This document shows, one piece after another, positions 22,441 through 35,300 of a stretch of 64,000 bases of DNA; within the stretch, counting starts at the first letter, position 1; every line of letters begins with the position of its first letter. Under the pieces are notes generated by a model, which worked only from the letters and a program-made list of their open reading frames with translations, did no database searches and was not told the DNA's origin. Position numbers and translations under genes: made by a program. The DNA comes from Rhodocollybia butyracea. Lineage: Eukaryota > Basidiomycota > Agaricomycetes > Agaricales > Omphalotaceae. The DNA lies in NCBI GenBank assembly GCA_015501585.1, contig JADNRY010000197.1:1-64000 (forward strand), in the 5' to 3' direction.

Positions 22441-24829
22441 TTACATCATGTCGCTCTTCTCAAGGTTTGCACGGGTGATTCCATCGAGCACTGTTGGATA
22501 GAGTTGAATGGATATGAGAAAGATATACCAAATGCATTTATCGCAGGTCCCGATGTCAAACGAAGATAAATGGAGGAAGGTGAAGTGCAGACATGATTTA
22601 GAATTTTATGCAAAAGGAGAAGGAGATGTTGATACCACTTACCCGTAACAACGAGTGCCGTTGTCGACCGTATATCCTACAAAAAGGTCAATATCAGTAT
22701 CTCGAGCTTAAAGGAAACCGCTCACGATAGCGGACGTTTCATGCGAGATGAAAGTCCGCGGTTTTGGGGAGAGTTTTTTCTGTTGTGGAATGATTCAGCT
22801 TAAACCCAAAGATAAGTTTAGAGCAAGTACGTACATGATACGCCTTAAATCGGTCCTTGAAATCTACGACCAAAAAAAAATCAAAGCATGAATCAGCATC
22901 ACCGAAATACACAGCTCATGCGCAGCAGCATGCACTGACATTTTGCAACGCTTGCCGTCTCATTGGGTGTATCGCCATAGCTTGGCACGTATTTCCGTAC
23001 TTGAGCTCCACTTGCCAGAATTCGTCGTAGGATGTCCATCTTTACACAGATAATCAGTCTGTGACGTATTCAAGAATTAACTGTACATACCTTGTTGAAG
23101 AACACGATGATATTGCAATTCGCGAGAAGAACGTTAGCGCAAATTTCTTTCCAAAGCGTCAAGGAGTCCTCCTGTGTTGTGTGGGCCGTGAGTTAACTTG
23201 CAATAAGGCAGGGAAGAACGTACGACTCGGTTAACGCGAGGGTCTTCGTCGAGCATCTGGTTAAATACCAATGGAACCAAAAATAATATTGCCTGTGCTG
23301 CAGTATCAATATCAGCGCTCTGAAAAAAATAACAAAGTTTTCCGAATCCAAACCATCGTCAAAGAATGGAACCCATGAGCTACGCTGAAATGGAAAACAA
23401 ACTGAGCTCAGTTGAAAACATAATTCTGCGGAAAGAGAGAACTCACCGAGCTTCTCATACCACTGACATCAGTGATGTAGAATTCACTTCCTTTCATTGC
23501 AGCTAAATAACGAAGCTTTTCAGCTTGCTCTTGATATAAAATACCGGAACTCCGTAACGCACCAGATTCAGATACCAGGTGATATTCTTCGAATCCAACC
23601 GTCCTTACTCTGCCACGCCTGTACAGTCGAGTCAGATAGATGTATTTCAAGTTCTGGAGTGTGCACTTGCACGATATCAGCTGTTCGATACGTTAGACAA
23701 ATGTTTAAATGTCTGGAGTGTGCACTTGCAGTCCGTAGGCTGGTAATGAGATGAAGCTATTCGGTCAACATCATCCAGGAAACTATTCTATGTTATGAAC
23801 AGAGGATGTAAAGTTAGCGTATCCAAAGACTCACAAGCCAGGTCTATCCCGTAAATGGATTTCACGTTCCTCCAAAGTCCGTTGAACTTCTTCATCTTTC
23901 CACAAAGAAGAGATGTCCTCCTTCGAAGCCTCTAAGAGTTTTGAGAACGTGCTTATCAATGCATTCTGAGAATTTGTCAGGCGGTCGGGTTCTTCATCAT
24001 CAGAAGATTTCCGAGATACGGAGGGGAACCCAAGCTTGGATTTCCATTTACTCCCCGCCGGTAGTGATATTTCAGGGGAACCTGAGCTGGTCTCCGTGAA
24101 AAGCATCTTATTAAGACTGGTTTCCATCGAGAGTAGAGGAGAAAGGCCCAGGTGGAGCCTTCGAATCTTGCTGCTATTGTAGGAGTTAGAGTAACTTCCA
24201 GGACTTGGCGGCGGAGTATTGAGCTGCGCGTCGATGTTATCAGTGAGGACATTTAAGATTGTTTTGACGGAGCTACATAAGCACACTTCGATGAGATATC
24301 TTCGTAGTGAATCAACCACAAAACGCACTTAAGCAAGTTAAGTTGGATAACCGTCTTCCATACTCCCCTCTCCTTCCGGAACTGGTTGGGAGTGAATGCC
24401 AGCTGAAAATCTACACAAGGTATTAACAAAGGGCAGACGAACATCGGAGACGCATACTCTTCAATACAGCACTCTTTTTGGGATCAATAAATCAGCCAGT
24501 TGATGGCAAGAGAACCAAAGGTACCATACCTTTCCCGATTCAGCCTGGCCTACACTAAAACATCAGCAGTAGTTGACTTCTGAGAAATAACACAACGACT
24601 TGCCCAGAAGCAAAATCCTGATTCCATTTTTTCTTCTATCCAATAATCTTTTCGTCTCCTGCAAACTTTCGTCTATTTGTCGCGATACCTTCTGTGCGTC
24701 CTGCAGTGCTCTGGCTCTTTGTACTCTTTCTTCCTCTGTTTCGTTTGCAGGTGGCTTGAGCGTACCGATGAACGGGTTTTCAGATAAGCTCATGCTGGCT
24801 GGTTGGGCGTTTAAGGTCAGGGTGCTCAT
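22441..24829 (-). CDS. divergent heterotrimeric G-protein alpha subunit
   Basis: GTP-binding alpha subunit for 7-TM receptor signalling. Exon 1 (24829-24604) ends in NGIRILLLG. A 20-nt exon (24530-24549) supplies QAESGK, so the P-loop reads LLLGQAESGKS, and a 16-nt exon (24458-24473) supplies SAVLK. Then FQLAFTPNQFRKERGVWKTV follows and a helical-domain exon about 500 nt long with a Ser-rich insert. Switch II reads YITDVSGMRSS, followed by SWVPFFDD, AILFLVPLVFNQMLDEDPRV, EDSLTLWKEICANVLL and FFNKMDIL (the NKxD box). The last exon, after a 152-nt intron, gives VLDGITRANLEKSDMM and the stop at 22441. Odd points: DVSGMR replaces DVGGQR, so the catalytic Gln is missing; there is no N-terminal MGxxxS myristoylation site; the first intron is GC-AG. 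Joins around 23630-23730 are unresolved. Confidence 0.85.
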
Positions 24830-25215
24830 GAGGGAATGAAGTGAAGTTCACTTGTCAGAACATACATATAAAGACTCTCCAAGCGATCAATAGTTAGAAT
24901 AATTGAATGCATATATAACGAAACTCGTGTAACAATCTTGCACCACCGCCGGCTATGCCGGGCCTATCAAATTAAGGTTCAGACAAAAAGCGTTTGTTAT
25001 AAACGGACAGAAATCCACAGAAATCCCATAGAATGGGGATTGCTGCAGAAACGCGGAAAAATTTTCTATGCACTGGTACCTGCATTGGGAAATATTGACC
25101 TGGGCATCATCATTCCCACCTGAGCAAGCATTAGTAGTACTTAGTGTCCTTTTAAAGAAAAAAAAAACTCACGAGATAGTTTGGCATGTCGACCTGGGAC
25201 CGCACAGTCAGAATC
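24830..25215. other. intergenic region between G-alpha and formamidase
   Basis: Upstream of the G-alpha start (24829) and downstream of the formamidase stop. No clear TATA box or repeat was seen and no gene is supported. Confidence 0.4.
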
Positions 25216-26327
25216 CTAGAATTCGGGTTCGGCATAGTAACGCACCACTTCCAGCATTCTTAGATCCCCCGCAACGCTGCAAAGCATGTAAGCTTCGACG
25301 GGATTTAATCCATACTCTGCACCAAGATATTGAATCATATGGCGGAGAGCCGCACGCGTTGCATCTTGTAGATTGGGTTCCACCCCTGTGGTGCAGTAAT
25401 ACGTCTCATTTAGGATATGGATAGATGTTTGGAAATGCGGTGTTTTAGTGTATGGTCGATTCTTTAAAACACTGAGACGTAACTCCGCCACTATGGGAGT
25501 TTCGATAGCTGTTCCTAAAAATTGGTCTATTTTCAGAACCGGAACGCAACTGAAGAAAGAGTACATACCGCAAACCTCTGATGTTTATCTGGTAATGAGT
25601 AAGCTGGACAAATGTTATGTCAAGTACGGTTTACCTCCATCTCCTTGGGCTGCATGACCGTCCTATGGGTGGAATTGTCAGTACACTCCTTTTACAGTGG
25701 ATGCGCACTTACCCCCATGGAAAAAAGAGCACCTTCGACCTCCACCGGTAGATAAAGTGTGCTTCCAGCCGTTACGTGTCTTGTGTCAATATTACCCCCA
25801 CAATGGGATGGGGGAATGGTAGAAAAAGCTCCCTTCTCCTTGCGTGCAACCCCATTTCGCCGGCAAATGGCTTCAGAGGAATTTTGATCCCTTTCTCTTC
25901 GTCAAAGTAAGCAAATCCTTTGTCCTTGTTAAGCTTCCAAATCTTTAAAACGGGCTCCGGAAACTCGTCGCTCAGTAAACCAAAGCCAGGAATACAAGCG
26001 GTCCAGCCCCAGTCAGCGGTTTCTATGGATAAAATCTCCACTTGGAGCGTATCGCCAGGTAGGGCACCTTCGACGAATATAGGTCCGTTGACTTGATCAA
26101 GAGAGGATAGAGCGAGAGAAGTCAGGGTCGCTGCAGTGGAATCTGGAGTAATTTGTCCATTCGAAGCATCAAGGCAATCGAACTTGACTGTGTCGCCTGA
26201 TTGGACTCGCAAGATCGGTTGAATGCTTCATAATGATATGTACAATCTTTTTAGTAGACAGAACTAAAGCTTACCTGTTATCCCAAGCAAGATGAAATTG
26301 GCTTCGGGTTACCGAGTGTATGGACAT
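25216..26327 (-). CDS. formamidase/acetamidase family (FmdA_AmdA)
   Basis: Hydrolyses formamide or small amides to ammonia plus the acid, a cytosolic nitrogen-scavenging reaction. The start at 26327 gives MSIHSVTRSQFHLAWDN; after an intron at about 26275-26227 the protein continues SIQPILRVQSGDTVKFDC. The family segments DSLDQVNGPIFVEGA-type, GDTLQVEI, DWGWTACIPGFGLL and GGNIDTRHV are recognisable, followed by LYLPVEVEGALFSMGDGHAAQGDGEVCGT, given here across three exons. The C-terminal exon carries TPIVAELRLSVLK, ATRAALRHMI and GLNPVEAYMLCSVAGDLR and ends at 25216. Four to five exons are predicted, about 330 residues in total, which is at the short end for the family. All joins keep frame. 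A CACGTG box lies upstream at about 26393. Confidence 0.88.
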
Positions 26328-27360
26328 TGCAGTGTTCAATCGCGAAGTTAGGAAAAACCTTATCGATCAGCCCGGGATTCGAGAGCATGTGTCACGTGCC
26401 CGTGTGAATGAATAGCCGGGAGTACCCGGCCGCACGGAATAAATCTGTGATACGTAGGATCAATATTGAGTCGCAAACACAAGGAAATTGCTGACAGTAA
26501 AGCTGGTTTCTAATGTTTGTAGACGGAGAACTACTTGGAACATAAGAATAAGGAAGGAAGGGAGTATATCACACGGCATGGTTCAAGTAGAAGAACGTTT
26601 GACCTGTTTGACCTGTTTGAACATTAGCCGCGGATATCAGGAATACTGGAACTGGAAGTCGCAGGCTAGATTCTTTGGTTTTCCTTTGGTTTTCCTTTAC
26701 CTTGCCGAATGATGGTGTGCAGTATCAGGATCACGGGAAACCAAATCAGAAGATGCATCTCATCGACACATTGAGACAGACTGAGACCCGCATCTACAGT
26801 TTGTCTACAGTTATAGCCACCGCCTCCGGCTCGGGTGCGTGTTGGATGCTGAACGCGGCAGTAGCTCGAGGTGATGAGTCGCAGGCAAGATCCCTTCAGC
26901 TATCAAAAGATCTGTTGGTAGGTCGCAAGTGCTAAGCTATCAGGTAAATTTGGACCTGCCAGTGTAAACTTCTTCTTTCCATGTGGTGGTCCTAAACTTA
27001 TCCTTCTTAGTAACTGTGATGACCACCGAGGTTAATTTTTGAGCAGCGGGCCTCAAGCCGCGAGGAAGAAAGATACTATAAACACTACAAGCAGGAATTA
27101 ACTTTGAGACTGACTTGTTTTCGCCTATAAGCGGACTCGACTTGTTGAGGTGATGATTTTCACAAGATATTCAACGCACGTTGTCTTACTTGAAGGATCA
27201 TGATTGCTCTCTAGGATGCCCAGGGTTGCCTCAATTGAAGAAGCAGCGCAAATCGGATCCACATGCGCTGGACATTTAAAATAATTAATGCTTAATGCTG
27301 AGGAATACTTATATAGACCAGCATACTTCCTGTTCTACCCATCCCACCACCTTTCGACGC
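26328..27360. other. divergent intergenic region, formamidase and PLC-like genes
   Basis: About 1 kb with no supported gene. It must hold the promoters of both flanking divergent genes. Near 26393 is GTGTCACGTGCCCGTG, containing a palindromic CACGTG. Near 26603-26622 GTTTGACCT is repeated, and near 26675-26700 TTTGGTTTTCC is repeated twice. Confidence 0.4.
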
Positions 27361-28919
27361 ATGCGTTTCCCCTTCTTTCACCGTATTCTCGCCCTTTCTG
27401 CTCTCTGCGGCGTATTTGGCGGGACTTTACCCACAAAAAGGTCAGTTATTTGACCGTAGTCCTGGATACTGATTCAACGTTTGGTCAGGCAGCAACCTAC
27501 AGTCTGCAATGGACATGCCGAGCTTTGTTCAAGACCATATGGAAATATCACATTTCTCGGGTATATTTCTGCACCTGGCGGGGCAGACTCGGAACACACT
27601 GACGACTTGTTCAATTCTGTGCTTATAGGTCTCACGATTCTTATGCCTTCAGCACTGACCCTCTTATTGGTATGTTACCCTGTCATCTCTTTGTATCTCT
27701 ATCCTTGAAGCTTGAACTCGCTTCACTTAGTGAGCCGGGATCAAGAAGTCGACATCGTTAGTCAGCTTGACCTCGGAGTGCGTTGAGGCCATCTGTAAGG
27801 TTACCTCGCATTTATTGACGCGTCATCTTTGCAAGGTCCGTATGCTCCAAGCCGAAGGGCACTTGTAAGAATACCCTCACTTTCATTGACGCGTTAAATC
27901 GAGTACTGATAGAGTTTTCAGGAACGATGACGGAGTACTTCATTTCTGCCACACCAGTACGCGTGTCCTAATTTATCTTGTCTGGATTGACCTCTTAGTA
28001 TTCTTCTATTATTCCATAGGCTGTGTATGTTTCGTCACGAAATGGCTCCAAATCACTCTTATCTCATTCTCTAACCATAGCTGCTTTTTGACGGCGGAAC
28101 CGTCGAAGCATATCTCACTACGGTCAAAACTTGGCTAGACGCAAACCCCGACGAAGTTCTAACTTTCTTATTTACCAACGGCGACGGGTTGTCGATTTCA
28201 GAAACGTATGATCGCCATCGATTCTTATTCTCAGCCTACTCACGCATCACTTTCACAGATGGGCACCGGCTTTTGTAGCTGCGGGGATCGACACGGTGTC
28301 CTACATACCTCCCATCAACCCAATGACCCGTTCTGACTGGCCCACGCTTGGCGATCTGATTTCTGCCGATACGCGAGTGATAACGTTCATGGATGCAGGT
28401 AAGTCATCTTATCTATACCATTTTTGCGTTATCTCAGCCTTGCATAAGGCGCTGATGGTACGGATGGTCCACCTGTCGATTACATCCTCCCAGAATTCAC
28501 AATGTTATGTAAGTACGGCTGGATCATGGAACCGTATCTTTATCACTCATCCATTCCAAGGGGAACCACCGTTTGACTCGACTGATGCTTCATTCCCTTG
28601 TTCTGTCAACAGAACTTCCGGTCCACTCACAAACGAGCAACATTTGAACTTGCTGAATCACAATCTCGACGTCAGTGTTCTGGGTATCTTGCTCCCCAAT
28701 CTTGCAGATGCTGCAACAACCAACGGAGTAGCCTCGTGAGTAGTACTTTCGATTTGTCTCTGATGCTATTTATTTATATATCCACCTAGAATTATCGCAG
28801 ACTCCAATGGATGCACGGCTTTCACTGGCGGATTAGCGGCAAATTTTGTTTTGCTTGATTGGGTTGATATTGGAGAAGGGCCTCAGGCGGTAGACCAGCT
28901 AAACGGATTTTCTTCTTGA
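27361..28919 (+). CDS. secreted PLC-like phosphodiesterase (PI-PLC X-type fold)
   Basis: A TIM-barrel PLC-like phosphodiesterase of the fungal secreted type. The N-terminus MRFPFFHRILALSALCGVFG is a likely signal peptide. After an intron CNGHAELCSRPYGNITFLG follows, then GSHDSYAFSTDPLI with the first catalytic-type His. Next come SRDQEVDIVSQLDLGVR, MLQAEGHL, GVLHFCHTSC with the second His, and LLFDGGTVEAYLTTVKTWL. Later exons hold NPDEVLTFLFTNGDGL, PPINPMTRSDWPTLGDLI, FMDAGADGTDGPPVDYI and WEPPFDSTDASFPCSVNR. The stop at 28919 follows GFSS. About nine exons are predicted, all keeping frame. Paired Cys residues fit secretion. Whether it cleaves phosphoinositides is not known for this group; many members lack a defined substrate. 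Confidence 0.85.
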
Positions 28920-29822
28920 ACTTGAACGCTGAAGCCTAAGTACTTGTATGTTTTTTGCTATCGTTTTCGACCACGCGTACTCTCTGGATAGTGGCTAGGC
29001 ACAGTGTGCATGTGTTTTTTTGATACATGTATCAAAGTCACTTGTTAAAGTTTCGACACATGGTACACTGTCTTAAGTCCTTGACCAGTACCTCCTAGTA
29101 ACCCGCATTAAGTAACGATTGATGGATCAAACAAGAGCGCGTTCAACACACAAGTAAGTGGAGCAACAAAAAGACGACCGATATAGTTATCCTCTGCTAT
29201 TCGGTCGGCAGGACTTGAATTCAGCTGCGTTTTTGTTTTACTGGGGTTTTATACCCATATAATAAGCTCATGTGGTTTATTGCTGGTCCGTTTCTCGTCT
29301 TCTCAGTTACACTACTCACCGTTACCTAGAGTCACTGACTACTAGCGGAGATAATTGTCTTCTGATTTTTTCTGCACTGAATTGAGCCAAGAAATGTGAG
29401 TACTGCTATCGCTCTTGCCTCACATGTACTACCAACCAGTATACTTCCCTTTATACTTTTTACCTTTAGTATTGACCTAGAGTATCTCAAAATATGAAGG
29501 TAGTATGAAGGTGATCTCCGAGCTGATTACAAGGTAGTGACCTCCTGTCCCCGCTGGGGATTAACACCATACGGTGCGCAGCTTTTGGAACGAAATAGGC
29601 CAAGCATCTATCTGACACGATGTTCGCACATGTGCTAATGGCTATATTTGACCCCGGTAGATCTTGCGAGGGAGTACTTATTCACTTACGGCTCGAAATT
29701 CATTATTTAAAATGTTTCACCCCACTTGGGTTGACGAGATAGATAAAGTCGCTTGACTCTTCGCTTCCTTGCACGGTTTCCCTATCTCGTTCTGCGACAT
29801 TGTTTGCTTCTCCCGTGGCTCC
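28920..29822. other. intergenic region
   Basis: No gene is supported between the PLC-like stop and the bZIP start. GTATTGACCTAGAG and GTTACCTAGAG-type words recur (29320-29480), and TAGTATGAAGGT is partly repeated near 29497-29512. Nothing else was recognised. Confidence 0.4.
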
Positions 29823-30700
29823 ATGGTTCGTGGTCGTAAGCGCGACGTAAGTGCGCCTTTGACTCGCTCCTTGGTCCTACAAAGAGACTACAGAGCCCGA
29901 AAGGCAAAATATATCTCGGACTTGGAGTCTCGGTGCCACAAGCTCGAGACCGACAAGGAGATGCTGTCCAAGGAAGTCGAAGACCTTAAATCCAAGCTGC
30001 GGCAGAAAGATATAGATCAAAAGGAAACACTGGCATCGTTAACAACAGAAGCTGAGCTCGAGAAGGTCCGTAGAAATCTGTTGTCCGAGGAAGCCTTTTC
30101 TGAACGGTGCAACTCCAGGCTCATGCTTTGAACAACGTCATGTTTTCTTTATCTTCAACTGCGCATCTATCAAGTCGTTCCAGAATTTAACCATGGGTCC
30201 CGACTATGATCTCTCTGAGGACAGCCCCATAGATCAAAAACCGTGCCGGATACCTCATACCCCATCTAACACTCTCTCCGCACTCAGTGACCCCTCTGAG
30301 TTCTTCGCCGACGACTTCCGGCCCATACAGCTACGCTCCCAGTGTCAGACACATCTCGTTCCTTTCAGTTTCATCACCGTTTGACGAGCGAAATGACTGG
30401 GTCAACATATCCCCGAATGTTGTTCTTCCTGACTCTGATATGGACGTCCCAGCTTATCTACGCATTCGTGCTGAGACGCAGAATATATTCCTCATCTCCA
30501 GGGACGTTCAGGCTCTAATGGTGGCTTCGGGCCTCGATCTGTATCGTTACCTAGAGTTCCGCTCTGCTCAACTTCCTCGAGAACGAACCAGGTTGTGTCC
30601 CCTATTTCAGGAACGGACGAGCGCGCAATATATCCCCCATCCACACGGTCCCTCAGGCCAAACAATCCCTTCAACGATGTCCTGGGTATTCTACCGATAG
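29823..30700 (+). CDS. bZIP-type transcription factor
   Basis: The start at 29823 gives MVRGRKRDVSAP, followed by a basic region QRDYRARKAKYISDLE and heptad-spaced Leu/Met residues (residues about 35-75), a bZIP DNA-binding and dimerisation module. An intron with GTCCGT..CTCCAG (about 30067-30119) would join the zipper to AHALNNVMFSLSSTAHL. Beyond that the frame is uncertain: two overlapping frames are open, one with GPDYDLSEDSPIDQ (30193-30384), the other with RNDWVNISPNVVLP and DVQALMVASGLDLYRYLEF to a stop at 30700. These may be separate exons, or one exon broken by a lost base. The bZIP call is firm; the C-terminal model is not. Target genes are unknown. Confidence 0.65.
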
Positions 30701-32350
30701 CTTCCTATGAGCGCACGCTCTCCCAAAGTTTACAAAACTGGAAATGATTCGTGAGCTGAATGATTGATATTTAGGGTTTTGTGTGGTCTGTGTACTATAT
30801 TATTTATGTCAGCCCAAAGCACCATGTCTGTGTTACTTTGTTCCTCGTATTACTAGTACCTACTGTGTAGAGAATTATATTTGTATCAAAAAGACATCTG
30901 AGCTGTGGCCACAATAATGTTCCTTGAAAGCCCTTTGAGGCTAGTCCTAATCCGGCTTTCTCTTCTTCAAGTCGAGTCCGATCCATCAAAAGAAGTGGAA
31001 GACCGCGGAAGCACGGTCCAAGGGCTGAACGCCGCGGAGCTGGCTTGTACTGTGCGCTCGTCTTAATGCTCACACCAAGCTGATCACACGTCATCTAACT
31101 GGACCCCAAAACCTGCTCACCTTGAAGCACTTGATCTTTCACCTTTCCTTGAAGAACGGATCCGATTGCCTCGCTGCGTATACTAGAGTATAACTCAACT
31201 CCCGACATAAACAGTTAAAACAAAGCCGTACTACCCAGACTTTCTGTATCACATCCAATGTGGCTGGCATTTAGGCCATTGGTCCTGAGAATTAGTTTTC
31301 TCTGTATACTTCAAGACAAAGCTCGAAGCGTTACGGAGAGAAAGAAATTTAACTATTGGGCTTTCAATTATCTTCACGATCTCCTTTGAATTACAAGGAT
31401 AATACCTCCAGGCGAAACTCAAAGAGGATCCAAGGGCCGTTCCGTTATGATGGAGAACGTGTGATACGTGAATTCTAGAGAAGCTCGAACCATGTGGTAC
31501 CCTGACGAGCACAATAAGTAAGCTCAGATATCCTTCAAAGTCAATCTCGTCAATCGTTCATGTTCTTTCTGGCTAGTCCCCATCGTTGGCCGCACGAAGA
31601 GACCAAAATCCTCCATCGCGTGGAAACATCATGGTCAAGCGCTCGAGGGCAAGTCCTAAATGACTTTAACCCTTGCTTCATTAAGGACGAAGGCGCAATT
31701 TCGAGCCATGAAGCACTGACAGCTCTCAGGTACAAGGATCTTTGGTAGTAACTTAACAGCCAGTAAGTATATATAATCATCAATACATTATCGGTTGTGT
31801 CGTTGTTCTGGGCATGAGTCGCTGGAGAATGTTCAGGTCTTCGGTGGGACTAAGTTAAAGCTTGGATGAGGAATATCGGGAGCCATTATTAGTAACGAGA
31901 TTTGGGAAACAGCATAGAAGGAGACTCGACCATAAATTACAGACTCATCGCGCAAATACAAATCCGTGACTATTTCAAGTCTTGAACCCAGCCTCATTTC
32001 GAGATCTGCACCTCATAAGACCATGTACTATGTAGCGTCCGAAATTATATCAGATTGGGAGATAACAGATGGGGTATTTACAGGGATCAATTATATTCTA
32101 CAACCGATACAATGTGTTGAGGGGAAAATACTTGAAAATTCAAAATCGATAGCATATGGAGACTATACAAGCAGTTTGAACAAGGTAAAGAAAGGTCATG
32201 AATGAACAGAGAAAAGCAGGTGATAACATACAATGGATGAACGTGGTAAGAGTGGGTATCCACCAGACAGAACAGGGGACAGAACACAAGAAGTTGAAAA
32301 TGTAGATAGAAGGAGCGGAAGGGGATAGCGCAGCACATTATCGGAAAAGG
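30701..32350. other. long intergenic region
   Basis: About 1.6 kb between the bZIP gene and the 3' end of the histidine kinase. A copy of the 14-mer TACTAGTACCTACT is at about 30851-30864. A minus-strand stretch at 31550-31783 contains LDHDVSTRW, reminiscent of a conserved hAT transposase motif, but no further transposase signature was found. AT-rich DNA lies at 31960-32340. No gene is supported. Confidence 0.35.
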
Positions 32351-35300
32351 CTATGTGAGGGCAGCAGCTCTCCGTAGAAGTGGATGTTTTGCGATGGTTC
32401 TTTCGCCAGCCAATTTGTTGATGGAATTCAACAAGTCTGCACGACGTAACGGCTCTGCAAACCAGTCAGTATGCGGTAGGGCAAGGTGTGGAATGGAGAG
32501 CGTACTTGTAATATGATCGTCCATTCCTGCTTGTAAACATCGCTCTCTATCGCCGATCACTAAAGACATAATCAGCATCAAGCCAAGACCCGCCACGGTA
32601 AGGTAACTCGACTTACTAGCATGTGCAGTCAAAGCAATGATAGGAATGGCATTCAATCCGTATTTCATCTCGTGTTCACGAATCAGCTCGGTTGCCTCCA
32701 TACCACCCATGAAAGGCATCGAAACATCCATCTAAATGAATACATCGAAAGTTGAGCCGACTCGGTTACAAATTATTGGAGAGAAACGGAAACCGCACCA
32801 AAATTATGTCAAACGGTCTCCCTTGCGCAACCCGATCTTTGAACGCATCCACTGCCAAACTTCCATTCTCCGCTATCTCTACCGAATGCCCATATTTTTC
32901 AAGAATCTTCACGGCCAATTTCTGGTTCACCAGATTGTCTTCCGCGAGTAGGATATCGAACGTGACGTCGTTAGGTGCCGCAACGGGGCTCACAGTGTTG
33001 CTTTCTAGAGCGCTAACCAGAGCGCTGGCAAGGTCCTGAGCCGAGACGGGCGTCGTCACCTGGGACGAAATCGAGTTGTCTAGACACCATTTCACTGATT
33101 CATGGCGGTCATGGGAAAAGGGAGGGAAATAGGACGTGGATGAGCGTCTCTGAATAGCGTGTTGAGTAGAGGGCGACCCACAATTGAGTCGCGGCATTGA
33201 AGGTGCTAGAAGCACTATTGGTATATATCGCAGATGCTCAATCTCGCGGATAGTTTCAGCCTGGAAAGTGTGACGCATAATGCTCAATAAAACATGATTA
33301 AGGAATCAAAAGAATTTACGTACCGTCGAAAGCGAGTCGACCACAATTGTGTCAAAATGCGGACAGGCGTCTTTGTTGACCAGCTTCGACACATCGTGAA
33401 CAACGAATGGCTTGAGCCCAAGCTCGCGTATCCGATCAACCACTCCCGTTGTGTCGTATAATGTATCGACGAACAGGATAGTGCGTTTGGCGAAAGGTGA
33501 CATCTTGGACAGAGTGGTTTCGAAAGAAGATAGTGAAATTTGTGATGATATCGTGAAAAAGAATCGCGATCCTTTTTGCACCTCCGATTCGACCCACATA
33601 TTGCCTTGCATGAGCGATACGAGACGCTTGGAAATGGAAAGACCAAGACCGGTACACCATATTCCTAAAAAGAAAGATTAGTTCAATCAAATGAAAGAGT
33701 ACATCTTTACTTACCCTAGTCGTACTACCATCTGCTTGACAGAACGTATCAAAGATAAGATTCAACTTGTCCTTAGCTATCCCTATCCCAGTGTCGCTGA
33801 CACAGAACTCCAGTGTGACACTCTGGTCATCTAGAGCTAGCAGTCGGCAACTAAGAGCTACGTGTCCCTTCCGAGAAACCTTGCTCGGAGTAAACTTGAT
33901 AGCGTTCCCGACTAGATTGGTGATAACTTGTCGCAAGCGGAGAGAGTCACCGATAAGCTGATCAGGGATATCAGGTTCAACATCGTAGGTGAGGTCGAGG
34001 TTGTTCTGTGAGGCACGGACAACGAGTGTTTTTAGGATACCAAAGACAGTTTGGCGGAGAGAGTACGAGACGCTTCCATGGTCATGCGGCCGCTTCAACT
34101 ATACAGATGTAAGCAACTTGAAATATTGTCTACAGAAGATGCAACTTACTTTTCGAAATATCCAAGATATCATCGATAATTAGTAACAGTGACCGAGCCA
34201 AACTGTGAACCAGGAGTAAACTTTCGCGTTGGGAGCGGTTTAGATCGCTATCGAGGGTCAATTCGGTCATCCCAATGATACCGTTCATCGGTGTCCTGTA
34301 AACCAGTCAGCAACGATAGCAGTAAATAACTGAGTACTGACCTGATCTCGTGACTCATATTTGCCAAAAATTCACTTTTACTTCTGTTGGCCAACTCCGC
34401 TGCTTCCTTGCTGCAGTGTTCTTCTGGATACTATCCTCAAGTTAAACACCATGTTGTTGATTTGCGTCTTGAGAGAATCCATCTCGCCTGATGCCTCGAC
34501 GTGATGAACCGAGTGAAATCGCCATCCATCGCTGCAGCGGAAATTTGAGCGAAACCTCGTACTTGTGTGGTCAAGTTCCCAGCCATAGTATTGACGGATA
34601 GTCTGAAGAGATATAGATGAGAGTTTGATTATCAGTGGAGGAGAAATACTCACGTAATTTCCTGCCAGATACCCTGTACGTTGCCTACCTCAGCCTGCAC
34701 TCCCAGTTTACCCTCTGTTCCGACCTCGCGAGCGACTTTCTTAACCTGTTCAGCGAGCATTGTCAATAACATCCACCTCAAGGAACGTAGATTACTTACC
34801 TCGACAGCAAAAATACTCAGTTGGTCAATCATATCATTGATCGTGTTGACCAGGTTAAGCATCTCCCAGATACGCTGACTCCAACAATCTTCTGCGTCAA
34901 ATCACCTCGGGCGACAGCAGTAGTGGCTACAGCGATAGTTCGAACCTTTGAAAAAAAGGATATTAGTGACGAAAGAGACATATAAAGTCCCGCACCTGCA
35001 GCGTCAAGTTATTCGCCATCACGTTCACATTATCGTCAAAGCCTTCCATGTTCCAGCGACGTTTGCAACTTTAGCTTGGCCACCTAATTTACCCTCTGTA
35101 CGACCTCTCGTGCGACTCGAGTGACCTACGATTATAAAATAGCTTCAGCTCAAACAAGATAAAAAGGCATTAAAAAAACAAACCTCATCAGCAAACACGC
35201 TCAAACTTTCCGTCATCTCGTTCACGTTTCCTTCAGCTCTAGGATTTCTCCCTTGACGTCGACTTGGATCTTCTTGTGAGGTCGCCACTGGCAACGGCTT

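Noticed and set aside
22300..22569. 89-codon open stretch on the plus strand
   Set aside because: Overlaps antisense the last G-alpha exon, which gives a convincing C-terminus (ANLEKSDMM).
31550..31783. LDHDVSTRW segment resembling a hAT transposase motif (minus)
   Set aside because: Only one short motif; flanking frames show no further transposase features and no terminal repeats were seen nearby.
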